DNA of 64,000 bases. It comes from an uncultured Christensenella sp. GTDB taxonomy: Bacteria; Bacillota; Clostridia; Christensenellales; UBA3700. Every line of letters starts with the position of its first letter. Within the stretch, counting starts at the first letter, position 1. This document shows, piece by piece, positions 33,683 through 42,681 of the stretch. A program made the translations under genes and the position numbers. The notes under the pieces are model-generated. The model was not told the origin of the DNA, searched no databases, and was given only the letters and a program-made list of their open reading frames with translations. The stretch covers positions 12,936 through 76,935 of the forward strand of contig CAJTPC010000004.1 of NCBI GenBank assembly GCA_910578245.1, read 5' to 3'.

Positions 33683-35221
33683 TCAGTGTTTGAAGTGTCT
33701 ATCGCCGGAAAATACCATCGCAATGCCGTACTTATCGCAAGCGTCGATTGAAAGTTGGTCCTTGATGCTTCCGCCGGGTTGCATTATTGCAACTATGCCG
33801 CCTTCGTGCGCCGCTTCAACGCAATCGTCAAACGGGAAAAACGCGTCTGACGCAAGCACTGCTCCGCGAGTGTCGGTCAAAGAGTGTTCGATTGCCTGTT
33901 TAGTTGCTCTAATTCTATTGACCTGTCCTCCGCCTATACCCAAAATTGTCTTATCTTTAGCTATTACTATAGCGTTGGACTTGGTATGCTTTACTACCGT
34001 CATAGCAAAAATCATATCTTCAATTTGAGCGTCTGTAGGTTGAGCCTTGGTCACTACTTTACACTTAGCCTTGTCTACGACCATTCTGTCAAACTCTTGT
34101 ACCAAAAGACCGCCTACGACTTTTTTCATATCGTAGCAATTTGTAGGAACCGCTTTTGTAATATTCGGCAACTTCAAAAGTCTGATATTTTGTTTTTGTT
34201 TGAGTATAGCCAGCGCTTCGTCGGTGAAGTCGGGCGCAACTACTATCTCAATAAAAATCTTGTGAATTTGCTCCGCCGTGTCCTTGTCGATAGTACGGTT
34301 GGAAGCAACGATACCTCCGAAAATCGAAGTGGGATCGGCGGCATTGGCCTTAAAGAAAGCCTCGCTTATCGTCTTGGCTGTCGCTACTCCGCAAGGATTA
34401 GCGTGCTTTACTGCAACAATCGTAGGCTCGGAAAACTCTCTAAGCAAATCCAAAGCTCCGTTGGTATCGTTGATATTGTTGTAAGAAAGTTCTTTGCCGT
34501 GCAACTGCTGAGCTACAGCAAGCGAACACTCCACGTCAAACGCTTCTTTATAGAATACTGCATTTTGGTGCGGATTTTCGCCGTATCTCATATCCTGAGC
34601 CTTGTCGAAAGCCATAGTAAATTGCTCTGGGAATTCAATACCGAGTTTTTGACGGAGATAGTTGGCAATCAAAGTATCGTAATATGAGGTATGCTGATAT
34701 ACCTTGTACATAAGATAGAATTTGGTTTCTTTGGTTATTCCGCCTCTCTTAAGTTCTTCAAGTACCTTAGCGTAGTCGGCAGGATCTACCATAACCGCAA
34801 CGTCTTGATAATTCTTTGCCGCGCTTCTAAGCATAGTCGGTCCGCCGATGTCGATATTTTCAATAGCCGTCTGCAAATCGATATTCGGCTTCTTTACCGT
34901 TTCTTTGAAAGGATAGAGATTGACAACGACGATATCAATAGGATCAATGTTCATGCTTGCAAGAAAGTCCATATGCTCCTTGTTGTCCCTCATCGCCAAA
35001 AGTCCTGCGTGTACCTTTGGATGCAAGGTCTTTACTCTGCCGTCAAGACACTCGGGAAAGCCCGTAACGGAAGAAATATCAACCGCCTTTATACCTGCCG
35101 TATTGAGTACTTTCAACGTACCGCCGGTAGAGATAATCTCATAACCGAACTCAATCAAACTCTTTGCCAATTCTACGATACCCGTTTTGTCGGATACGCT
35201 AATAAGCGCTTTCTTTGCCAT
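33683..35221 (-). CDS. purH: Bifunctional AICAR transformylase / IMP cyclohydrolase
   Basis: 512 residues. The N-terminal IMPCH domain (about 1-200) begins KKALISVSDKTGIVELAKSL and includes GGPTMLRSAAKNY. The C-terminal transformylase has KHANPCGVA and VVKHTKSNAIVIAKD with the catalytic Lys-His. It performs the last two steps to IMP. AGGAG lies 8 bases upstream. Position: fifth gene in the operon. Confidence 0.97.
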   Translation of the reverse strand: MAKKALISVSDKTGIVELAKSLIEFGYEIISTGGTLKVLNTAGIKAVDISSVTGFPECLDGRVKTLHPKVHAGLLAMRDNKEHMDFLASMNIDPIDIVVVNLYPFKETVKKPNIDLQTAIENIDIGGPTMLRSAAKNYQDVAVMVDPADYAKVLEELKRGGITKETKFYLMYKVYQHTSYYDTLIANYLRQKLGIEFPEQFTMAFDKAQDMRYGENPHQNAVFYKEAFDVECSLAVAQQLHGKELSYNNINDTNGALDLLREFSEPTIVAVKHANPCGVATAKTISEAFFKANAADPTSIFGGIVASNRTIDKDTAEQIHKIFIEIVVAPDFTDEALAILKQKQNIRLLKLPNITKAVPTNCYDMKKVVGGLLVQEFDRMVVDKAKCKVVTKAQPTDAQIEDMIFAMTVVKHTKSNAIVIAKDKTILGIGGGQVNRIRATKQAIEHSLTDTRGAVLASDAFFPFDDCVEAAHEGGIVAIMQPGGSIKDQLSIDACDKYGIAMVFSGDRHFKH

Positions 35222-35331
35222 AACAAACTCCTCTATATATTAAAAATTATTTATCTTATTAATATTTAGACATTTAATTACGTAATTATCGGCGTAATAA
35301 ATGCCACGACTTAAATAGACGGCAGACGCGT

Positions 35332-35916
35332 CTAATTTGCTTTGCATAACTTTGCGACTACGCTGGGTAGCAACGTATGTTCTACCTCTAATATTCTCGC
35401 CTGCAAACTTTCCGGCGTATCACCTTCAATAACAGGCACCTGCTCTTGGGCAATGATAGCGCCGGTATCTGCGCCGTAGTCAACGTAGTGCACCGTGCAA
35501 CCGCTTACCTTGTCACCGCTTTCGATAACGCTCCTATGTACGTTAAGACCGTACATACCCTTTCCGCAATGCTTAGGTATCAACGACGGATGGATATTGA
35601 TAATTCTCCCCTCGTATTCGTCTACCAATACGGGAGTGACGATTGCAAGGTATCCCGCCAATACGATAAGGTCGATATCGTATCCATTAAGATATTCTAA
35701 TATTGCCTTATCTCTCGACTTGTTGTCGCCGTAGTCCTTTGCCTTGAAAGTTTTGCAGTCAATGCCGTGCTTTTTGGCGCGCTCGATTGCAAATATTCCA
35801 TCTTTATTGGTAACTACCGCCACTACCTTTCCGTCAATCAATCCGCTCAAAGTTCCGTCGATTACCGATTGCATATCGCTACCGCTACCCGATGCAAATA
35901 CAGCTATATTTTTCAT
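35332..35916 (-). CDS. purN: Phosphoribosylglycinamide formyltransferase (10-formyl-THF dependent)
   Basis: 194 residues. It starts NIAVFASGSGSDMQ (phosphate-binding loop), and the catalytic triad is seen as Asn-x-His in INIHPSLIPKH and the Asp in VDYGADTGAII. It converts GAR to FGAR. Gene order purM-purN is standard. The gap to purH (35222-35331) shows no feature. Confidence 0.96.
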   Translation of the reverse strand: MKNIAVFASGSGSDMQSVIDGTLSGLIDGKVVAVVTNKDGIFAIERAKKHGIDCKTFKAKDYGDNKSRDKAILEYLNGYDIDLIVLAGYLAIVTPVLVDEYEGRIINIHPSLIPKHCGKGMYGLNVHRSVIESGDKVSGCTVHYVDYGADTGAIIAQEQVPVIEGDTPESLQARILEVEHTLLPSVVAKLCKAN

Positions 35917-35974
35917 AAATCCCTTTAATTATGCGAAAATGAGATATGCCCTGCAAAATTGCAAGGCACACCTA

Positions 35975-36994
35975 TTATAATTCTACCTGACCGCTCTTAT
36001 CCGTAACTTCGCCGATTACGTAAGCATCTTCGCCTAAAGCCTTTAGTTCTTCAACTACCGACTTAGCAATAGACTTGTCCACGGCAAGCACCATACCTAT
36101 ACCCATATTAAAGGTATTGCACATCTTTCTGTCGTCAATGCCTGCGATTTCTTGCAAAGCCTTGAAAATTCTCGGCAACGGATAACTTGATCTATCAATC
36201 TTGACGCCCATACCGCTTGGAATAATTCTCGGAACGTTCTCAATAAAACCGCCTCCGGTGATATGCGCAATGCCCTTGATTTCGAACTTCTCTATCAAAG
36301 ATAAAATCGTCTTTACGTATATCTTTGTAGGAGTAAGCACTAACTCAGCGGGAGTACAACCAAGCGTCGCGTTGAACTTATTGAGGCTCTCTTTGTCTTC
36401 TCCGAAGAGTTTGCGCACCAAAGAATAACCGTTGGAGTGAATACCGCTTGAAACAATACCTACCAAAGCGTCGCCGACTTTGATTGTCTTTCCGTTGATA
36501 ATCTTATTTTTCTTGACGATACCCACTGAAAAACCGGCAATATCATACTCGTCTTGAGCATAGAATCCCGGCATTTCCGCAGTTTCTCCGCCTATCAATG
36601 CGCAACCCGCTTGACGGCAGCCTTCACTAACGCCCTTGACTATCTCGGCTACCTTTTCAGGCACGAGTTTAGACAATGCTATGTAGTCCAAAAACAAAAG
36701 CGGTTTAGCTCCTTGACATACTATATCATTTACGCACATAGCCACCGCGTCGATGCCTATCGTGTCGTGCTTGTCCAATACGAATGCGTATTTAAGTTTT
36801 GTTCCCACGCCGTCCGTACCTGCAACCAAGCAGTCGCTATCCTCTTTATCGCCCAAAGCGTAAAAACCGCCGAAACTTCCCAAATCGCCAAGCACGCTCT
36901 CATTGTATGTCGTCTTAACGTATTCTTTCATCAACTTGACGGCTTTGTAGCCTGCCTCTACGTCCACACCTGCGGACTTATAATCTATTGCCAT
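35975..36994 (-). CDS. purM: Phosphoribosylformylglycinamidine cyclo-ligase (AIR synthetase)
   Basis: 339 residues. It starts with DYKSAGVDVEAGYKAVKLM; the family signatures VAGTDGVGTKLKYAF, MCVNDIVCQGAKPLLFLDY and GGETAEMPGFY bind the substrate and ATP. ITGGGFIENVPRI is at the C-terminal domain. It closes the imidazole ring to give AIR. AAGGAG is 6-7 bases before the ATG. It is 11 bases downstream of purC. Confidence 0.97.
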   Translation of the reverse strand: MAIDYKSAGVDVEAGYKAVKLMKEYVKTTYNESVLGDLGSFGGFYALGDKEDSDCLVAGTDGVGTKLKYAFVLDKHDTIGIDAVAMCVNDIVCQGAKPLLFLDYIALSKLVPEKVAEIVKGVSEGCRQAGCALIGGETAEMPGFYAQDEYDIAGFSVGIVKKNKIINGKTIKVGDALVGIVSSGIHSNGYSLVRKLFGEDKESLNKFNATLGCTPAELVLTPTKIYVKTILSLIEKFEIKGIAHITGGGFIENVPRIIPSGMGVKIDRSSYPLPRIFKALQEIAGIDDRKMCNTFNMGIGMVLAVDKSIAKSVVEELKALGEDAYVIGEVTDKSGQVEL

Positions 36995-37005
36995 ATATTA
37001 CTCCT

Positions 37006-37716
37006 TTACTTAGAAAGTCCCATTCTCTTCATCATTTCTCTGTAGCCCTTGTCTACGTCGTCCATATCTCTTCTAAATCTATCTTTGTCGAGTTTCTCGC
37101 CTGTCTTAGCGTCCCAGAAACGACAAGTATCCGGAGATATTTCATCGGCAAGAATAATTTCGCCCTTAAATCTGCCGAATTCCAACTTGAAGTCGATAAG
37201 TTCTACTCCTATTTCTTTGAAATACGCTTTCATAAAGTCGTTGACCTTGAATGCAAGCTCTTTAATTTTCTCGATTTCTTCCTTAGTAGCAAGTTTAAGA
37301 GCCAAAGCATGATAATCGTTGATAAGCGGATCGCCCAAGTCATCGTTCTTGTAACTAAACTCGATAATAGTAGTCGCGAGTTCCGTGCCTTCGGCTACGC
37401 CGTATCTTTTGGAAAAAGATCCTGCCGCTCTGTTGCGGATAATAACCTCAAGCGGTACGATTTCCACTTTCTTTACAAAAGTCTCTCTCTCATTGATTTC
37501 TTCTACATAGTGAGTAGGAATGCCTTTTGCTTCCAAAAGTCTGAACATATGATTGCTACATACGTTGTTGACAACGCCCTTGCCGAGTATCGTACCCTTC
37601 TTAAGTCCGTTGAACGCCGTAGCGTCGTCTTTGTAAGATACCATTACGATATCTGGGTCCGTCGTAGCGTACACTCTCTTTGCTTTGCCTTCATAAAGTT
37701 GAACGGTCTTTTCCAT
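37006..37716 (-). CDS. purC: SAICAR synthase
   Basis: 236 residues. YEGKAKRVYATTDPD forms the nucleotide loop, EVIIRNRAAGSFSKRYG holds the substrate phosphate, and DFKLEFGRFKGEIILADEISPDTCRFWD is the second signature, where the last acids bind Mg (described in pieces here as DFKLEFG and LADEISPDTC). It joins CAIR and aspartate. It starts 2 bases after the purE stop, with its AGGAG inside the end of purE. Confidence 0.96.
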   Translation of the reverse strand: MEKTVQLYEGKAKRVYATTDPDIVMVSYKDDATAFNGLKKGTILGKGVVNNVCSNHMFRLLEAKGIPTHYVEEINERETFVKKVEIVPLEVIIRNRAAGSFSKRYGVAEGTELATTIIEFSYKNDDLGDPLINDYHALALKLATKEEIEKIKELAFKVNDFMKAYFKEIGVELIDFKLEFGRFKGEIILADEISPDTCRFWDAKTGEKLDKDRFRRDMDDVDKGYREMMKRMGLSK

Positions 37717-37718
37717 AA

Positions 37719-38210
37719 TTAGTTTAACTCCTTTTGCAATTTTTCGTCTTCATTTTTAATTTTTTCTGCCATACTAATTTTATAGTCTTGCATTTTTTTC
37801 ATAAGGTTCGGATATTTGACGGAAAGAATTTGTATAGCAAGCAAACCTGCGTTAAGTCCGCCGTTGATAGCTACGCAAGCCACGGGTATACCCGACGGCA
37901 TTTGTACCATTGACAAAAGAGAATCAAGTCCGTCCATAGTCGAACTCTTGACAGGAAGTCCGATAACGGGGATAGGCGTATACGCGGCTATTACTCCGCC
38001 AAGATGAGCGGCTTTTCCCGCCGCGCAAATAATAACTTCGATATTATTATCGACAGCATTCTTTGCAAAGTCGTGCGCCATATCGGGCGTACGGTGGGCG
38101 GATATTACTCTTACTTCCGCTTCTACGTCAAACTTTTTGAGAATTTCAATAGTCGGTTTTACTACGTCAAGGTCGCTTACGCTACCCATTACAATGGCTA
38201 CTTTCGGCAT
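37719..38210 (-). CDS. purE: 5-(carboxyamino)imidazole ribonucleotide mutase
   Basis: 163 residues. It starts VAIVMGSVSDLDVVKP, followed by RVISAHRTPD with the catalytic His, and AAGKAAHLGGVIAAYT and GLPVKSS. In class I form it needs PurK, which is absent from the window along with purF and purB. It is the first gene of the operon; AAGGAGTGA lies upstream, and a weak promoter (TTGCAA-18-TAAGAT on the minus strand) is near 38260-38290. No purine riboswitch (G box) is visible in the leader. Confidence 0.96.
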   Translation of the reverse strand: MPKVAIVMGSVSDLDVVKPTIEILKKFDVEAEVRVISAHRTPDMAHDFAKNAVDNNIEVIICAAGKAAHLGGVIAAYTPIPVIGLPVKSSTMDGLDSLLSMVQMPSGIPVACVAINGGLNAGLLAIQILSVKYPNLMKKMQDYKISMAEKIKNEDEKLQKELN

Positions 38211-38429
38211 ATACTGTCACTCCTTAAAATCTTAATAAAATAAATATAAAATTACACAAATATCTTAACATATTCCAATAAAAAATTGCAAGGATTTTGT
38301 CGATATAATTCTTTGCATTTTTTCGGTCAAATTTACTAAATATAGACTAAACGGTTAATTGCCCTCAAATTGCCCTTTCAACATTTCCTCCAAGCGCTTT
38401 TTCCGCATATATCTGCATATTTTTGCCAC

Positions 38430-38470
38430 TTATCCACATACTTATCCACATCAAAGTTGAGTTATCCACA
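38430..38470 (+). promoter_or_regulatory. Cluster of three perfect DnaA boxes
   Basis: TTATCCACA occurs exactly at 38430-38438, 38442-38450 and 38462-38470, all in the same orientation within 41 bases. The surrounding 38211-38620 gap is AT-rich (410 bases) and encodes nothing convincing. Genes on both sides run on the minus strand, so the cluster is not at a strand switch as an origin usually is. It probably binds DnaA for regulation or titration. Confidence 0.8.
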
Positions 38471-38560
38471 CTTGTAAAATCAAAAAAATATGGCGCTAGG
38501 GTCGATTTTATATTATTATTTTTCGTTTTAAGCGCCAAAAAATTATGGATAAAATAGTAC

Positions 38561-38589
38561 AAAACGGCGTGATTTTATCGCGCCGTTTT
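38561..38589 (-). terminator. Terminator of icd
   Basis: AAAACGGCG (38561-38569) and CGCCGTTTT (38581-38589) pair over 11 bases; read on the minus strand the right flank is TTTTGTAC. It lies 32 bases after the icd stop. Confidence 0.88.
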
Positions 38590-38620
38590 GCATATCAATA
38601 TTTATAAAGAATATATTTTC

Positions 38621-39820
38621 TCATAGTTTTTTGGCAATTTCTTTTAAGAAGTCAACGGTGTTGAGCTTTTTCACTTGCTTATCTCCCTTGTAAATCAAAG
38701 CGAGATCGCCAGTCATATACCCCTCTTCTATGGTATCTATAGTCGCCCTATCAAGCTTATCGGCAAAAGCCGCAAGCTCGGCAATACCGTCAAGCTGACC
38801 TCTCTTTCTGAGTCCGCCCGTCCAAGCGAAAATCGTAGCTACGGGATTCGTAGAAGTTTCTTCTCCCTTTAAGAATTTGTAATAATGTCTGGTAACTGTG
38901 CCGTGAGCCGCCTCATATTCGTAATTTCCTTCCGGCGATACAAGTACCGAAGTCATCATTGCAAGCGAGCCGAAAGCCGTTGCAACCATATCGCTCATAA
39001 CGTCGCCGTCATAGTTCTTGCACGCCCAAATCATACCGCCGTTTGAACGCACTACCCTAGCTACCGCGTCATCTATAAGGGTATAAAAATATTCTATACC
39101 GGCATTTTGGAATTTCTGCTTATACTCGCTGTCAAAGATTTCTTGGAATATATCCTTAAATCTATGGTCGTACGTCTTGGATATCGTATCTTTTGTCGCA
39201 AACCATAGGTCTTGCTTGGTATCAAGCGCGTAGTTGAAACAACTGCGGGCAAAAGAAGAAATACTCTTGTCGGTATTGTGCATGCCCATAACTACGCCAC
39301 AAGTCTTTGCGTAATCGAATATCTCAATCTCTCTCTTGCCGTCCTCATCCTCTATTACGAGTTTTGCATTGCCGCCCTTTTTGACGTAGCCCTCGACGTC
39401 CTTATAAATATCGCCGTACGCGTGACGGGCAATAGTAATCGGCGCCGTCCAAGTCGGAATATAAGGAGTGATACCCTTGACCATAATCGGCGAGCGGAAA
39501 ACCGTACCGTCGAGAATTGCTCTTACCGTGCCGTTGGGGCTTTTCCACATTTGAGTGAGGTTGTATTCCTTAACTCTTTGCGCGTTGGGCGTAATAGTCG
39601 CGCACTTTACTCCTACGCCGTATTTTTTGATAGCGTTTGCCGAATCTACAGTAACTTTATCCCCCGTCTTTTCTCTATTGACAAGTCCCAAATCGTAGTA
39701 TTCGCTCTTAAGCTCTACGTAAGGATTGATAAGAATATCCTTTATCCATGCCCATATATGCCTCGTCATTTCATCGCCGTCAAGCTCTACTATAGGCGTG
39801 GTCATCTTGATTTTTTCCAT
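38621..39820 (-). CDS. icd: NADP-dependent isocitrate dehydrogenase, eukaryotic-like type
   Basis: 399 residues. The sequence resembles the homodimeric IDH1/IDH2 branch rather than the E. coli Icd branch: IVELDGDEMTRHIWAWIKD at the start, SPNGTVRAILDGTVFRSPI with the substrate Ser and Arg, and GSLAMMTSVLV plus AAHGTVTRHY in the cofactor site. It makes 2-oxoglutarate with NADPH, mainly for biosynthesis of glutamate. GGAG lies 6 bases before the ATG at 39820; an upstream in-frame TTG overlaps that site. The gene seems monocistronic. Confidence 0.95.
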   Translation of the reverse strand: MEKIKMTTPIVELDGDEMTRHIWAWIKDILINPYVELKSEYYDLGLVNREKTGDKVTVDSANAIKKYGVGVKCATITPNAQRVKEYNLTQMWKSPNGTVRAILDGTVFRSPIMVKGITPYIPTWTAPITIARHAYGDIYKDVEGYVKKGGNAKLVIEDEDGKREIEIFDYAKTCGVVMGMHNTDKSISSFARSCFNYALDTKQDLWFATKDTISKTYDHRFKDIFQEIFDSEYKQKFQNAGIEYFYTLIDDAVARVVRSNGGMIWACKNYDGDVMSDMVATAFGSLAMMTSVLVSPEGNYEYEAAHGTVTRHYYKFLKGEETSTNPVATIFAWTGGLRKRGQLDGIAELAAFADKLDRATIDTIEEGYMTGDLALIYKGDKQVKKLNTVDFLKEIAKKL

Positions 39821-39875
39821 AACGTACTCCAAAAAAAGTATTTGTAAATATTGATTTATAATATTACTTTTTTAA

Positions 39876-41009
39876 TTATACGTTTTTCAATGATACTTTG
39901 CAAGCATTTGCTTTATTTTTAGAGTAATATTGCAAAACTTTAGAAGAGAAACCGGCAGATTTTGCGTCCTTACCGCCCCTTATCGCGTCCTCAATTATTA
40001 TTTCGAGAATATCTTTGAGATAAAATCCCTTATCTTCATACAGATAGCCTGCCATTGACCCCGGAATCGTATTGATTTCATTGAGATAAACGCAATTATT
40101 CTCATTGTCAATCAAAAAATCACAGCGCACTATCCCCTTACAGCCCAAGGCTTGATACAACTTTGAAGTAATGTTTTGAATTTTAATTTTGTCATTTTCG
40201 CTAATTTGAGCAGGAAATATTCTCTTTGCGCTTGTTTTGGTAACTTTTCCGCCCGACATATACTTATCTTCAAAAGTCAAGAACTCTTGCCAACCTACAG
40301 GCTCCTCGAGAGTTGAGGGATAAATATTGCCGTTTTTTCTAAGACAGGCGCAGTTAATCTCCTTGAAATCGGTGAGCGCTTTTTCTATTACGACCTTACT
40401 ATCGTAATAAAAAGCCGTCTTCAACTTTTCTTGAAGTTCGTCTTGGTCTTTACTTACTCCAATACCTATAGAAGATCCTTGATTTGCAGGCTTAACAATG
40501 AGCGGAAATCCCAGTCTTTCGACAATTCTATCCAATACTTCTTCGCTATCGCCCTCGTTGACAACGCCGTAAGGCAAAACAGGCAAAGTCAACTTCTTGC
40601 AAATCATCTTGCAAAGCGCCTTATCCATACCTATACCGCTGGCAATATGCGACGGCGATGTAAACGGTATGTCATGAACTTCGAAAAATCCCTGCAACGC
40701 TCCGTTTTCTCCTTTTCCGCCGTGAGTACAAAGCAATGCGCAGTCAATACTTCCCAATAGTTTGACTTTGTTCTTCTTCACCGCATATAAACTCTTATCT
40801 TGGAAAAGCACTTTTCTCCCTTTGATTTCCGAGCAAGTATACGAATCAACGTTTTTGTATTCGTCTAAGATATAAAAAGCGTCTTGCCAATATATTGGAA
40901 ATACGTTATATTTTTTCTTATCTATCGCCTCTATGGACTGCAACGCAGTGATAATAGATATATCCTTTTCGCAAGAATTTCCGCCGTAAATTAAAGCTAT
41001 ATTTTTCAA
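39876..41009 (-). CDS. ddl: D-alanine--D-alanine ligase
   Basis: 377 residues from a TTG start at 41009, preceded at 6 bases by GGAGG; an upstream ATG frame at 41051 overlaps a palindrome and lacks a site. The start KNIALIYGGNSCEKDISI and later VKPANQGSSIGIG and YLNEINTIPGSM are Ddl signatures; the last provides the Mg-binding Glu and Asn. Residue 1-85 region is more divergent. It makes the D-Ala-D-Ala peptide for the wall precursor. It follows the membrane MurF in an operon, the usual pairing. Confidence 0.95.
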   Translation of the reverse strand: MKNIALIYGGNSCEKDISIITALQSIEAIDKKKYNVFPIYWQDAFYILDEYKNVDSYTCSEIKGRKVLFQDKSLYAVKKNKVKLLGSIDCALLCTHGGKGENGALQGFFEVHDIPFTSPSHIASGIGMDKALCKMICKKLTLPVLPYGVVNEGDSEEVLDRIVERLGFPLIVKPANQGSSIGIGVSKDQDELQEKLKTAFYYDSKVVIEKALTDFKEINCACLRKNGNIYPSTLEEPVGWQEFLTFEDKYMSGGKVTKTSAKRIFPAQISENDKIKIQNITSKLYQALGCKGIVRCDFLIDNENNCVYLNEINTIPGSMAGYLYEDKGFYLKDILEIIIEDAIRGGKDAKSAGFSSKVLQYYSKNKANACKVSLKNV

Positions 41010-41043
41010 TCTAAACCTCCGAATATTTGTTTTGTCAATATGC

Positions 41044-41058
41044 TTGAACAATGTTCAA
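41044..41058. repeat. Palindrome TGAACAnTGTTCA, site 1
   Basis: A 15-base perfect palindrome, TTGAACA-A-TGTTCAA, lies between the murF stop and the ddl start. The same 13-base core TGAACAnTGTTCA recurs at 41495-41507, 47157-47169 and 47641-47653. Confidence 0.8.
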
Positions 41059-41067
41059 CTTGTTAAT

Positions 41068-42681
41068 TCAATAGTTATCCGGCAAGTCGTTTTGCAGAAG
41101 CAAAACGTCGCCCCTCGTCAGTATTGCGCTAAAGAGTTCTTTAGCGTTATCCAAGTGCTCAACCAAGTAGATATTCTTATCGCAAAAGTTGCCCGAGAGC
41201 ATTCCAAGTCGTATGTCTTCCCTGTTAATACCTATTAAAATTGCTATATCTGCTACGTTTGCAATACTTTCTCCCAGTTCAAAATTCACTCTTTTTTGCT
41301 CATTTCCCATTTCGACAATACCTTGAGTAGCCACAATTTTTCTTCCACTAAACATTGCAAGCGTTTCGATAGCAAGTTTTGCCCCCTCTTCATTGGAGTT
41401 GTAGCTATCATCGATTATAGTAATACCGGTAGGCAATTTTATCGTCTGAAGCCTATGCTCGACAGGCGCTAACTGCGATATACCTTCTGTAATTTGAACA
41501 ATGTTCAGTCCAAGTCCCACGGCAAGTTGAACGCTGAGCAAAATATTTTCAAGATTATGTCTGCCTATTAGTTTGCTGCGACATTCCCTACTTTCGTCAC
41601 CGATATGCAAAAGGAATTTCAAGCCGTCGCTATTACATTCAACATCACTGACAAAAATCTTCTCCGCGTCTTTTTTTGCAGACAGAAATTCACCGCTAGA
41701 TATAGCGCATTTCTTATCGCCTACAAATTCATCGTACATTTGGCGAGTATACTTATTCTCGCCGTTAAATACAATTTCTCCATTAACGCTTTGCAGATAA
41801 TCCGCCAATTCTTTTTTAGTGTTATAGATATTTTGCTGACTGCCAAATGCGCCAAGATGCTGAGAACCTACACCCGTAATAATGCCGTAGGTCGGCTTAA
41901 CGATTTCGCACAGCTCCTTAATATCCCCTACCTTTCTCGCGCCCATTTCTGCAACGAATACTTTACACTCGCTCGGCAGATCGTTGACTGCCCTACATAT
42001 TCCAAGCGGAGTATTAAAGTTGCTTGGCGTACAATATGCGTTATACTTTTGATTGAGAATTGTTGTCAGAACGTTCTTTACGGTAGTTTTTCCATAGCTA
42101 CCGGTAATGCCGATTTTTATAATATCCAACTTTTCAAGAGTTTGAGCGCAATTCTTGATATATTTATCGGCGATAGTTTTCTCCATAGGCTTATTGACCT
42201 TCAAAGCCAAAGCCACTATTTCCGGCATTAGAACAAATACCAAAGGAATAAATACAAATGATAAATTTACGCCTTTAATTACTATCAAATGCCCTAATAA
42301 TACAAATATCATTATAAAAATCGTTATTATGATAGCAAAAGATACAATTAGACGCTTTGCTCTTGCCGTAAATACTAGCGGCTGATGCGAACACTTATCC
42401 CGTTCGTCCGTCAAACTTACCAACAACACAACTGCATACAAACCTTGAGTAATTAGTTGAAGATAATAATTGCCCACGTATGCGGAAATAAAAATAAAAA
42501 TTGCGTTGCAAACAGTTATACAAATTGCCGAACCGTACAATTTTAGCCGAATATTTTTCATTTTTTTAGAATTAACTACTCGATATCCTTCTAATTGCAC
42601 CAAATTCATTATTCTAAATGACAAAGCTACCGCTAACGTACAATATATTAACTCAGTTATTACAATCACGCCTATTTGCAT
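41068..42681 (-). CDS. murF: MurF-type Mur ligase with an N-terminal membrane domain
   Basis: 537 residues. Residues 1-165 contain about five predicted membrane helices (around 5-25, 46-66, 70-90, 110-132, 135-155) and replace the UDP-binding domain of ordinary MurF. The Mur ligase core follows: IGITGSYGKTTVKNVL (P loop), AEMGARKVGDIKEL, and VGSQHLGAFGS in the central domain. The C-terminal domain has APVEHRLQ and IIDDSYNSNEEGAKLAIETL, as in MurF. It should add D-Ala-D-Ala to a wall precursor at the membrane face, but the substrate is inferred from motifs and from adjacency to ddl. It overlaps the hydrolase gene by 10 bases. Confidence 0.82.
   Translation of the reverse strand: MQIGVIVITELIYCTLAVALSFRIMNLVQLEGYRVVNSKKMKNIRLKLYGSAICITVCNAIFIFISAYVGNYYLQLITQGLYAVVLLVSLTDERDKCSHQPLVFTARAKRLIVSFAIIITIFIMIFVLLGHLIVIKGVNLSFVFIPLVFVLMPEIVALALKVNKPMEKTIADKYIKNCAQTLEKLDIIKIGITGSYGKTTVKNVLTTILNQKYNAYCTPSNFNTPLGICRAVNDLPSECKVFVAEMGARKVGDIKELCEIVKPTYGIITGVGSQHLGAFGSQQNIYNTKKELADYLQSVNGEIVFNGENKYTRQMYDEFVGDKKCAISSGEFLSAKKDAEKIFVSDVECNSDGLKFLLHIGDESRECRSKLIGRHNLENILLSVQLAVGLGLNIVQITEGISQLAPVEHRLQTIKLPTGITIIDDSYNSNEEGAKLAIETLAMFSGRKIVATQGIVEMGNEQKRVNFELGESIANVADIAILIGINREDIRLGMLSGNFCDKNIYLVEHLDNAKELFSAILTRGDVLLLQNDLPDNY
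41495..41507. repeat. Palindrome TGAACAnTGTTCA, site 2
   Basis: Inside the murF coding region; 13-base palindrome with A at the centre as in site 1. Confidence 0.7.

Noticed and set aside
38365..38562. 65-residue minus-strand frame in the DnaA-box region
   Set aside because: No ribosome site, low-complexity AT-rich composition, and it covers the DnaA boxes and hairpin.
38211..38620. Chromosomal origin (oriC)
   Set aside because: DnaA boxes and AT-rich DNA are present, but no dnaA/dnaN and no change of gene strand; only whole-genome skew could show it.
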